A DNA stretch of 29,926 nucleotides from a virus. The position numbers and the translations under genes were made by a program. The DNA is taken from positions 1-29,926 of the IMG/VR virus record IMGVR_UViG_3300025881_000059; one strand, 5' to 3'. Of the stretch, positions 8,040 through 14,500 are shown piece after piece (positions within the stretch are counted from its first letter, which is position 1; each line of letters begins with the position of its first letter). The notes under the pieces were generated by a model that saw only the letters and a list, made by a program, of their open reading frames with translations, searched no databases and was not told the DNA's origin.

Positions 8040-8597
8040 ATGAAAATTCTTACGATGATTCGCTGGCTATTCCTAACAATGCTTCTCTCGCTTTCTCTGA
8101 GCGTCTCTAGCACCTCTTACGCAACTCAGACGTACATGCCTTGGCATACTGATGAAGAGTACGCTAGAAACGCCTCAGAGAGCTTTAAACGTGACAAGGA
8201 AATCCGATGTCTAGCTTTAAATTTGTTTCATGAATCCCGTGACCAAGGAACTGAAGGATGGCTTGCTGTAGCATTTGTCACAATCAATCGTGTGATTGAC
8301 GATAGATTTCCTGACACAATTTGTGAGGTTGTATGGGAGCCTAAGCAATTCTCTTGGACACACGATGGGTTATCCAATAAGCCTGATTTGTCAAAGTATC
8401 CTGATAGAAAATCTTGGGAATACATCTTGGAATTCTCTAGGGGGTTTTATGACAATTACGAGTATATTGATGATCCGACACAGGGTAGCTTGTATTATCA
8501 TTCGACTGACGTAGAACCATTTTGGCGGGATAGCTTTGAAATTGCTGCTGAGATTGGTGAGCATATTTTTTATATTAACAGAGGTAGATACCGATGA
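8040..8597 (+). CDS. Secreted cell wall hydrolase, SleB/Hydrolase_2 family (endolysin)
   Basis: 185 residues. The N-terminal hydrophobic segment (residues ~7-25, ending SYATQ) is a Sec signal peptide or signal-anchor-release helix. The domain from ~57 matches the SleB-type Hydrolase_2 family: CLALNLFHESRDQGTEGWLA, then VAFVTINRVIDDRFPDTICE, VVWEPKQFSWT, and later GSLYYHSTDVEPFW. The Glu in FHES is the likely catalytic acid of this lytic transglycosylase/amidase-like fold, acting on peptidoglycan. It is probably the main endolysin, exported by the host Sec system, which fits a class II holin and spanin pair upstream. It is separated from these by the tailspike. AAAGG at 8027-8031 serves the ATG. 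Confidence 0.85.
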   Translation: MKILTMIRWLFLTMLLSLSLSVSSTSYATQTYMPWHTDEEYARNASESFKRDKEIRCLALNLFHESRDQGTEGWLAVAFVTINRVIDDRFPDTICEVVWEPKQFSWTHDGLSNKPDLSKYPDRKSWEYILEFSRGFYDNYEYIDDPTQGSLYYHSTDVEPFWRDSFEIAAEIGEHIFYINRGRYR

Positions 8598-8624
8598 TTT
8601 TATTTGAATATTTTTGGAGGATAC

Positions 8625-8741
8625 ATGAGTACATCTAGTGGACCCACGCTTTCCGTACCTGAATCTGCGATAGCAAACGCCGACGACTTGGCTCAGATGG
8701 CGTGGGCTGACGCGCAGGAGTTAAATAATGGCAACATCTGA
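8625..8741 (+). CDS. Small hypothetical protein (38 residues)
   Basis: An ATG preceded by TTTGGAGG (8613-8620) opens 38 codons, MSTSSGPTLSVPESAIANAD, ending in AQELNNGNI. The next gene starts 14 bases before its stop and takes its ribosome-binding site (AGGAG, 8717-8721) from inside it, so the two would be coupled. The excellent ribosome-binding site argues that it is translated. No family is recognised. It may be a leader for the frameshifted gene that follows. Confidence 0.5.
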   Translation: MSTSSGPTLSVPESAIANADDLAQMAWADAQELNNGNI

Positions 8742-9242
8742 CAGCCCATTGAGTATTGATGCAACGCGGACGCTGCAGGTGGCGGTAGGCGAGGCATCTA
8801 CACCACTGCAACACTCAACGGCGTCGATGTGTTCGACCACGTCAGTAGTCAAGCCGCGGGGACTATCAGCTTTGCCGGCGCTGTCACAGATGAGGTCGCA
8901 ACATCTGGCGAAGTAGATCTGGTGCTGGGTGATGGCACAAGCACTGAGACTTACACTGTGCAGGTGAATGTCTACGGGGTAGTGCCAAGCAATAACCCGC
9001 TTCAGAAGGATGGATCTGCACTGGTCAGGCTGACCGGTGTAGAACTACTTGTAGCAGACGGTGCAAATCTCAATGGTTCACAATTGTATTATACAGCAAC
9101 AGCAACTACAGACGCATCTGGTAATCTCTCAAACATTGATTTATCAAGCACAGCAGCATTGGATGGCGACCCGGTGGTGTTGATAATGCGTACAACAGCA
9201 GGTGATGGACTGCCTTCTGACGAGACAGTGGGGCTGATCTGA
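8728..9242 (+). pseudogene. Structural-type protein with a single-base frameshift near 8795
   Basis: A good start (ATG 8728, AGGAG at 8717-8721) gives MATSDSPLSIDATRTLQVAV then GEA, after which the frame turns into unlikely serine/threonine-rich sequence and stops at 8916. The -1 frame continues the protein sensibly from about 8796: IYTTATLNGVDVFDHVSSQ, then alternating beta sequence to 9242. The -1 frame cannot start earlier because of a TGA at 8757-8759. Together they make ~171 residues. No X XXY YYZ slippery site is visible, so a one-base loss in the genome or in the sequence is more likely than programmed shifting. If the break is real, a GTG at 8829 could start the 137-residue downstream piece. 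It overlaps the Ig-like gene (TGATG). A virion decoration or tail role is inference. Confidence 0.6.
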
Positions 9243-10498
9243 TGGCTTACAATCTAGGTTATGTTGACTCAGGTGGATATAACTTAGGATACTCTGGGGC
9301 GTACAATGGAAGTACCCCCGGATTATATCCTTATGTATTCACAGATCACGGTGTTGCAGACGACAATTCATTCTTAAAATCTGCAAAGTTCGCAAGTACA
9401 CAACAGATAGACTTTGGCGTTGTCTCTGATTTTGATAGTAATAAACTTGTGGTGGATTGGCAAGCAATTTCTGATGGGCAACTGTGGCGTTCTGATATTA
9501 ACACATTAGATGCTGTCACGGTTGTTTCTGAAGTTGATACGACAGATACTGCAACGTTACGCTATAGAATTACAGAGACAGGCTATGAGGGAACCTTTAC
9601 AGTCACTGTCAATATCACAGAGTCACTAGAGGTTGATACAACAGCCCCAACAATAACATCTGTAGATGTTCCAACAGCAAGTTATTACAAGACAGGTGAC
9701 ACTTTAACATTCACAAGCAACTTCAGTGAATCTGTAGATGTCACAGGAATCCCTGCGATAAACTTCACTGTCAATGGATCAGCAAGGCAAGCCAACTATT
9801 CATCTGGAACTGGCTCAAACGCTCTTGTGTTCACATACACGGTGCAATCTGGTGATGATACTGAAGGACTCTCTGTAACATCCCTGAGTCTCGACGGAGG
9901 TACTATTGAAGATGCTGCGGCTAATGCTGCTGATCTTACTCTGGTGTCCGTAGGAGATACGTCAGGGATCATCATAGACACTGTAGCACCGACTGTTGGT
10001 GTTGCTGACATCACAACCACAAATACTGCTCCAACAATCTCAGGAACAGCTTCTGGGGTTGATCAGGTGAGTGTTGTGGTGAATTCTGTGACATACACAC
10101 CGGCTGTTACTGGTGGTACATGGAGTCAACAGTTGCCAACATTGGCTGTCAATGATTATCCTGTGACAGTTGATGCCATAGATGATGCTGGCAATACTGC
10201 TGTGCAAGCTACAGCGACATTGAGTATTGTTGAGGCAGGCGATGGCTTCCCCGTAATTAAAGGCATCCCTTCGAATTCCATCTTTGGATCGAATGAACTG
10301 CCCACGGGAGCTATCGTGAGTTTGATTGGAGATGACAATGGAAATGTAACCATGAACTCTCTTGGCGTTATTGACACAACTGCTTCAAGTTCTGTAGCTA
10401 CCATTGATGTTGATGGGACGGTTATGGAAGTATTCGTTAGACCTGTAGGAACTCCTGTGAAGCCTTTCTACAAGATCAATTGGCAGATTATGGAGTGA
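9242..10498 (+). CDS. Protein with bacterial Ig-like domains (virion surface/adhesion candidate)
   Basis: 418 residues. After an N-terminal region with a small repeat (YNLGYVDSGGYNLGYSG) comes a domain to ~130. Two Ig-like/cadherin-like domains follow. The first is ~132-247, opening DTTAPTITSVDVPTA and including GDTLTFTSNFSESVDVTG. The second is ~248-330, opening DTVAPTVGVADI and including APTISGTASGVDQVSV and DAIDDAGNTAV. A C-terminal ~85-residue domain ends KPFYKINWQIME. Such domains are common in marine bacterial surface proteins and, in phages, decorate capsids or tails and may bind cell-surface sugars. It is the last gene of the + strand late block and is followed by a terminator. Its ATG overlaps the previous stop. 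Exact virion location is unknown. Confidence 0.7.
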   Translation: MAYNLGYVDSGGYNLGYSGAYNGSTPGLYPYVFTDHGVADDNSFLKSAKFASTQQIDFGVVSDFDSNKLVVDWQAISDGQLWRSDINTLDAVTVVSEVDTTDTATLRYRITETGYEGTFTVTVNITESLEVDTTAPTITSVDVPTASYYKTGDTLTFTSNFSESVDVTGIPAINFTVNGSARQANYSSGTGSNALVFTYTVQSGDDTEGLSVTSLSLDGGTIEDAAANAADLTLVSVGDTSGIIIDTVAPTVGVADITTTNTAPTISGTASGVDQVSVVVNSVTYTPAVTGGTWSQQLPTLAVNDYPVTVDAIDDAGNTAVQATATLSIVEAGDGFPVIKGIPSNSIFGSNELPTGAIVSLIGDDNGNVTMNSLGVIDTTASSSVATIDVDGTVMEVFVRPVGTPVKPFYKINWQIME

Positions 10499-10588
10499 CT
10501 TTGATTACGAAGTAGAGACACCTTAGGGCCGTTGTTCGCCGCAACGGTTACAATAATAATCTGTCGTGAGACAATACAGAGAAACATT

Positions 10589-10629
10589 AGCCCCTTGGAA
10601 GCCTGTGAAGGTATCCTTGGGGCTTTTTT
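10589..10629 (+). terminator. Intrinsic terminator of the late block
   Basis: Arms AGCCCC (10589-10594) and GGGGCT (10619-10624) pair. The stem continues after a two-base internal loop with GGA/TCC, and a run of six T follows (10624-10629). It lies 90 bases after the Ig-like gene and just before the end of the converging leftward genes. It works best for + strand transcription; the other strand has no T-run of similar quality. Confidence 0.8.
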
Positions 10630-10633
10630 GTGT

Positions 10634-10837
10634 CTATAGGTTTTTCAGATAATGTGCAAGGTATGCTCTACGGTATTCGTCAGAATCTTGTTCGCTGTTC
10701 TCTGAGCACTCCACGAGAAGACATTCAAAGAACTTCTGAATCTCTCTTTTGACAATTTTCTCTGAGATATCACACCGGTTTTCTGGTGGGCACGCAGGAA
10801 CGCCGTTGATGTTTCCGTGAACACAAGTGTAGTTCAT
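10634..10837 (-). CDS. Small cysteine-rich hypothetical protein, last gene of leftward operon
   Basis: 67 residues with GGAG and a short spacer before the ATG. There are five cysteines (residues 5, 16, 22, 39, 44), and the N-terminal C-X-H pattern with two further cysteines could bind a metal, but spacing does not match a known zinc finger. The C-terminal half is a charged helix (EKIVKREIQKFFECLLVECS). It begins 2 bases after the HNH nuclease stop and converges on the late-gene terminator. Not recognised. Confidence 0.6.
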   Translation of the reverse strand: MNYTCVHGNINGVPACPPENRCDISEKIVKREIQKFFECLLVECSENSEQDSDEYRRAYLAHYLKNL

Positions 10838-10839
10838 AG

Positions 10840-11379
10840 CTATTCTCCATTTTGCAAAAGATAATCAATAATCTGCTGACGTCGCTCTTTAGCATTGCTT
10901 GCTGGAGACATCCGGGCAGACTCTAGGAAATCATTGTCTCGCTTTTCTTTCTGGATTGCAATAGCTTGTTTTGTTGCTTGAGCTTCTTCGAAAGAGATTC
11001 CCATGCGGTCTTGATAGCTCTTAATTTTGTGGCAGGGCTCACAGCCTAATTGCATGTTAGACTTAGGACAAGCTATCTTCTCAATGAAATACCCTAAGTC
11101 TTCAAAGGTTGTGAAAGAACCTGCCTGTTCAATGTGATCAACTTGTAGTTTAGATGCTGGAAAGTAATTCTTGCAAAACACACACTGCCCGACCTTCTTG
11201 ACTCTACCAGACAGATTATATTTCTCACGTTGCTCTTGAGTCACAGGGAACGTATTGTCTTTCTTGAACTCATTCTTCAGTGGGTAGTTTTGCCAGATTG
11301 ATTTTCTGATTTGTCCACGAAGCCAAGTGAAGAAATCGCTACGGGTTTTCCAAGCGTCTGTTTCTTCCCAAGGATTCAT
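10840..11379 (-). CDS. HNH endonuclease
   Basis: 179 residues. A zinc-type pair (C66-X2-C69, GQCVFCKNYFP) is followed by the HNH core LQVDHIEQAG (D81, H82), then Asn108 and CEPCHKIKS (C113, C116, H117). The order C-X2-C, DH, N, C-X2-C-H is that of metal-dependent HNH nucleases. The N-terminal ~60 residues and the C-terminal helix probably bind DNA. It overlaps the 5'-3' exonuclease by ATGA and so belongs to the replication/DNA-degradation operon. Here it may cut host DNA, process branched DNA, or act as a free-standing homing nuclease. Tight coupling to the exonuclease favours a phage metabolism role. Confidence 0.85.
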   Translation of the reverse strand: MNPWEETDAWKTRSDFFTWLRGQIRKSIWQNYPLKNEFKKDNTFPVTQEQREKYNLSGRVKKVGQCVFCKNYFPASKLQVDHIEQAGSFTTFEDLGYFIEKIACPKSNMQLGCEPCHKIKSYQDRMGISFEEAQATKQAIAIQKEKRDNDFLESARMSPASNAKERRQQIIDYLLQNGE

Positions 11380-12407
11380 TTTGGTTCCTCAAATGTTTCC
11401 ATGTATCGACCGAGAAACTCTGCTTTATCGTTTTTGTCCCTAAGCATCCACAACAACCTCAAGTTCTCCCACATCACTTCCCTCCAAGTCACCTCGACAA
11501 CCTCCCCAGAGAGCGTGTGAGTGTACTTATGATTATTCCCATACCTTTCCTTGTATTTCTCACAAACGCTGTGCATGACGCTCTCAAGAGCTTTTATGGG
11601 TTCTCCTGAATACTCCTTGAGTAAGTCGTAAGCTGTCACAGCACCGCACCCTTGGACACCCTCGATATTGTCCACCTGTTTATCGCCAGCTAAGAGTTGC
11701 CAAGCAAGAAACAAATGACCATGACCAATGATCTTCTTACCAGAACGTTCAAGCACACCTACGATGTTCTTCGGTGAATACTGCGGCTTTTCCATCTCAC
11801 CTGTGATTAGATACCACGTACCGCTCACCTGTCTAGCGTCTTTATCAACCCCGATGCAGACAGCGGACTGACCCTTGCGTTCACTCATCAGTACGACGTA
11901 ATCATCTACTTCTACGGATGCAACAGCCTTGGTGATCTCCGGATATGTTAAAGCGTACTTCCTGACTGCTTCGAGGTGATGGGGTTTACGCATTCCTGAG
12001 CGATTACTTTTGTACCCATGGAGGGTTGCAACCTTCGATCTAAATGTCTTACCGCCAGACTTAGGAGATACATAGCCTTTCCACTGAGACACCCCCGCCA
12101 TCTTAAGCCACTTCTTGAGTTCACTATCGAAGACTTTGTAGCTCTCTTCAACATCCTTGATTTCAAACTCAACTTCTCTCGTAACATTCTCTAGTTCGTC
12201 TTCAGATAAACCAAAGAGTACGTCTCCGAAATCTTGACTATCCTCTAGCCATTGCTTGTGCTTCTTTGCACTATCGAAGCGTCCTACCTCTGTACCCCCA
12301 AGCATTACCTTGTACCACACTTGTTCTCCTGCGGAAGCCGCTGAGAACAGTAGTGCATCTAGGTCAAGATAACCTATTGTTGGTTTCTTGGGATTTTCTT
12401 CTGTCAT
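11376..12407 (-). CDS. 5'-3' exonuclease, T7 gp6 / flap endonuclease family
   Basis: 343 residues. Features of the FEN/5'-nuclease fold appear in order: YLDLDALLFSAA with D15/D17; the helical-arch region with GYKSNRSGMRKPHH; EVDDYVVL and IGVDKDARQV with further metal-binding aspartates; LLAGDKQVDNIEGVQGCGAV as the helix-3-turn-helix DNA-binding part; and a C-terminal helix. In T7 the equivalent enzyme removes RNA primers, degrades host DNA and takes part in recombination. AGGGG precedes the ATG at a good distance. The gene lies downstream of the polymerase/SSB genes and is separated from them by an intrinsic terminator at 12426-12450, so it may depend on read-through. Confidence 0.88.
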   Translation of the reverse strand: MTEENPKKPTIGYLDLDALLFSAASAGEQVWYKVMLGGTEVGRFDSAKKHKQWLEDSQDFGDVLFGLSEDELENVTREVEFEIKDVEESYKVFDSELKKWLKMAGVSQWKGYVSPKSGGKTFRSKVATLHGYKSNRSGMRKPHHLEAVRKYALTYPEITKAVASVEVDDYVVLMSERKGQSAVCIGVDKDARQVSGTWYLITGEMEKPQYSPKNIVGVLERSGKKIIGHGHLFLAWQLLAGDKQVDNIEGVQGCGAVTAYDLLKEYSGEPIKALESVMHSVCEKYKERYGNNHKYTHTLSGEVVEVTWREVMWENLRLLWMLRDKNDKAEFLGRYMETFEEPK

Positions 12408-12425
12408 ATTACCATTCCCCTAAAA

Positions 12426-12450
12426 CAAAAAAGGAGAGCCGAAGCTCTCC
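12426..12450 (-). terminator. Intrinsic terminator inside the replication operon
   Basis: On the - strand GGAGAGC (12450-12444), tetraloop TTCG, GCTCTCC (12439-12433), then a run of T. It is a perfect 7-bp stem with a stable UUCG loop. It lies after the 79-residue gene and 19 bases before the exonuclease start, so it should lower exonuclease and HNH expression relative to the genes upstream. Confidence 0.9.
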
Positions 12451-12468
12451 TGCGAATCTTAGAATACT

Positions 12469-12708
12469 TTAGTATCCCTCTTTGAGACTTCCATCGCCAT
12501 TATACTTACTTTGCATTCCATAGTAACGACTAACTCTCTTTAGCATCTTATTGACAAGTGCTGTACCGTCAATCTTAGGTTCATCAATCCCTCGCTGAGA
12601 GTTGACAGCATTCGCAAAGTCGAGCAAGTAACGCCGTTGTGTCTTAATATCCCCAAAGTGGTAATCGGCGGAAACAGGCTTGCCTACTTTTGGTTGTGCT
12701 CCTAACAT
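12469..12708 (-). CDS. Small hypothetical protein (79 residues)
   Basis: Starts inside the end of the homing nuclease gene (7-base overlap) with AAGGAG about 10 bases upstream, and ends just before the intrinsic terminator. The sequence is basic and mostly helical (QRRYLLDFANAVNSQRGIDE; KMLKRVSRYYGMQSKY), without cysteines or membrane segments. It is probably an original operon member that sat directly after ssb before the homing nuclease arrived. A DNA-binding or replisome-accessory role would fit but no family is recognised. Confidence 0.65.
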   Translation of the reverse strand: MLGAQPKVGKPVSADYHFGDIKTQRRYLLDFANAVNSQRGIDEPKIDGTALVNKMLKRVSRYYGMQSKYNGDGSLKEGY

Positions 12709-13673
12709 ATCTGATGTACTCCTTCTGAGGTTTTAAGTAAATTATCAATTCTTGAGTTTATAGTTCCGATATCTTGAATTCTGTAGCATTCGGTGAACCC
12801 ACCAAATTGTTTCCCTATGTACAGATTCTTTAGTGTATCGTCTCTGTGCAGTTCTTTTTCAAAAGAGAATAAAACTTCCGAATCCCCGTAAACACATCTC
12901 CTAATCTCAACTAAAGCACCATCTAACTCTTTAGATAGGTTAGAAGCTCTGTTCTTGGGACGCTTAGATATTCCCACCTTCCAGAAATTAAACCTCAAAT
13001 CTGGAGTTAACACCTGAAATACGTAGAGATAGGTCTTAGGGAATCTAATCCAATAGTCTTTATCCCACAGTTTCTCGTTACAAGATGAACAACCGGCACC
13101 CGCCATATGTGACCCCGCTCTTTGCCAGAAAATACCGTGTTCTGGACATTCTATTTCAACTTTAGTTTCTTTGTTGACGTAGACCACCGAATCGTAGTTA
13201 TATTTTTCACCATGTGTTGTTTTACACCTATCTAAGAATTCTTCAGTGCTCATCCTGTGTAACTGAGACAGTCTTTCCCTGCTGCAATTTGGACACCCAA
13301 CACCCCGTAGGTGTGCTGTCGGAGAAACCATGAAATCGCCGTGCAGTGGGCAAACCACCGTACCCTTCTCTTTGGCTGATGTAATTTCACACTTCTCGTA
13401 AGAATAACGGTCTCCATACAAGACCGTTGCTCTTTCCACGAAAGATTCCTTACTCAACCTCTTATTGTCACTAGCGGTTTCTCTAGCACAATATGGACAA
13501 CCCGCACCGTTCAAATGATTTGCCGCAGTCTGCTCAAAGGGACCGTGCCTTGCACACGTAATAGTTACCTTCTGGTCCCCACGTACATAGTCCACCATTT
13601 GATAGTCATACAAATTACCGTGCTTTTTTAATGCCCTTTCTATGAAAATACTCGTTGTCAGTTTTTTAGGCAA
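12702..13673 (-). CDS. Homing endonuclease: DUF723-type zinc repeats plus GIY-YIG-like nuclease
   Basis: 323 residues. Three repeats (~6-62, ~74-130, ~141-198) share the pattern F-[IVL]-[ED]-R, Y-X-Y, C-X2-HG-X-F, then H-L-X-G-X-GC-X2-C, with four Cys/His positions each, matching DUF723-type zinc-binding DNA-recognition units of mobile nucleases. Residues ~214-275 look GIY-YIG-like: TYLYVFQVL, then WKVGISKRPKNR, and a Glu in FEKELH as possible catalytic residue. The only usable start is TTG at 13673; no ATG occurs before residue 26, inside the first repeat. The frame is the same as that of ssb and begins 9 codons past the ssb stop. An AGGGG/CCCCT hairpin lies between the two and may mask the ribosome-binding site. 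It is probably a mobile gene inserted after ssb. Confidence 0.8.
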   Translation of the reverse strand: MPKKLTTSIFIERALKKHGNLYDYQMVDYVRGDQKVTITCARHGPFEQTAANHLNGAGCPYCARETASDNKRLSKESFVERATVLYGDRYSYEKCEITSAKEKGTVVCPLHGDFMVSPTAHLRGVGCPNCSRERLSQLHRMSTEEFLDRCKTTHGEKYNYDSVVYVNKETKVEIECPEHGIFWQRAGSHMAGAGCSSCNEKLWDKDYWIRFPKTYLYVFQVLTPDLRFNFWKVGISKRPKNRASNLSKELDGALVEIRRCVYGDSEVLFSFEKELHRDDTLKNLYIGKQFGGFTECYRIQDIGTINSRIDNLLKTSEGVHQIC

Positions 13674-13700
13674 AGTAACAGGGGCCGAAACCCCTCCTCC

Positions 13701-14300
13701 TTAGTAGATATCACCGTCATCTGCGTCGTCTTCGTCTGGCTCAAACGGAGCATCGTCATCTTCAGATTCTTCAGCAACTGCCAGATCCTCAAAAGAATCT
13801 TCATCAACATCACCAAGTTCACTGAGGTCTGCACCGCCGCCCTCATATGGAACTAAAGTATCCACACGAGCGTTTGCCAGTTTAGCTGAGATTGTTTCCC
13901 ATTTACGAGATTCAACTTCTGTGATTTGTACAACTCCCAAGCTTCCATTTCCTACGTCGAACTTCTTCGTGACATCTTGTAGCTTACCGTTGTCCCCAGC
14001 CATCAGGACACGCGGAGGACGCCCAAAAGGCTTACCGTTGATCTTGCATGATTGCTTGAGAGTCACAGTATAATGCTCATCGCCTTTGCTGATCTGCGGA
14101 TCAACCTTGTACTTAGCCTTGAACTCTTCTGTGTCGTACTCTTTCACAGAGCGATCTTGTGACTTGTACTTCTTCTTGAATGCTTTGGCGTCTGCCTTGG
14201 TGATCTCTACGTCTACTTTCCACTGTTTCTCATCAGACTGGTAAGCATTCTGCGGTCGAGAAATACAAACGTAATGAAGTGCGCCTTTGATAGTTGCCAT
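13701..14300 (-). CDS. Single-stranded DNA-binding protein, T7 gp2.5-like
   Basis: 199 residues. The N-terminal ~145 residues form the likely OB-fold core (ALHYVCISRPQNAYQ; DEHYTVTLKQSCKINGKPFG; RPPRVLMAGDNGKL). The C-terminal ~45 residues are a strongly acidic tail ending in an aromatic residue (DDADDGDIY). T7 gp2.5 has the same plan: its acidic tail with a final Phe binds polymerase and helicase and coordinates both strands. Here Tyr takes that last place. It is the first gene after a strong promoter at 14427-14455, which suits a protein needed in large amounts. The protein protects single strands and organises the replisome. Confidence 0.85.
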   Translation of the reverse strand: MATIKGALHYVCISRPQNAYQSDEKQWKVDVEITKADAKAFKKKYKSQDRSVKEYDTEEFKAKYKVDPQISKGDEHYTVTLKQSCKINGKPFGRPPRVLMAGDNGKLQDVTKKFDVGNGSLGVVQITEVESRKWETISAKLANARVDTLVPYEGGGADLSELGDVDEDSFEDLAVAEESEDDDAPFEPDEDDADDGDIY

Positions 14301-14426
14301 AGATTTAATTACCTCTTGATCAAGTTTTAATTTACAGTTGTGTCTTCTGTGAGAACGAATCGCCTATCTCATGCGTCCCCGTAGAAGGTTGTTGTGAGAG
14401 ACATTTGCCCCTCTCCATGATTACTA

Positions 14427-14455
14427 AGTATGCCTTAGATTGCTTTGGTTGTCAA
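14427..14455 (-). promoter_or_regulatory. sigma70-like promoter for ssb and downstream genes
   Basis: On the - strand TTGACA (14455-14450), a 17-base spacer, then CATACT (14432-14427; 4 of 6). It lies about 125 bases before the ssb start in the 200-base gap after the polymerase gene. The transcript would have a long leader. The rest of the gap (14301-14426 and 14456-14500) shows nothing else clear. Confidence 0.7.
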
Positions 14456-14500
14456 TAGGTTGTCTAGGAAATCTGTTAACTCTCTCGTCTCCGTACTCCA

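Noticed and set aside
8785-8800. Programmed -1 ribosomal frameshift site
   Set aside because: No slippery heptamer or strong downstream stem was found; genome or sequence error is more likely.
8728-8916. 62-codon frame as a complete gene
   Set aside because: Its second half is a low-quality shadow of the real -1 frame; only the first ~23 codons look real, so it is treated as the start of a frameshifted gene.
10529-10547. Hairpin CCGTTG/CAACGG as a terminator
   Set aside because: Six base pairs but no T-run on either strand; the terminator at 10589-10629 is far better.
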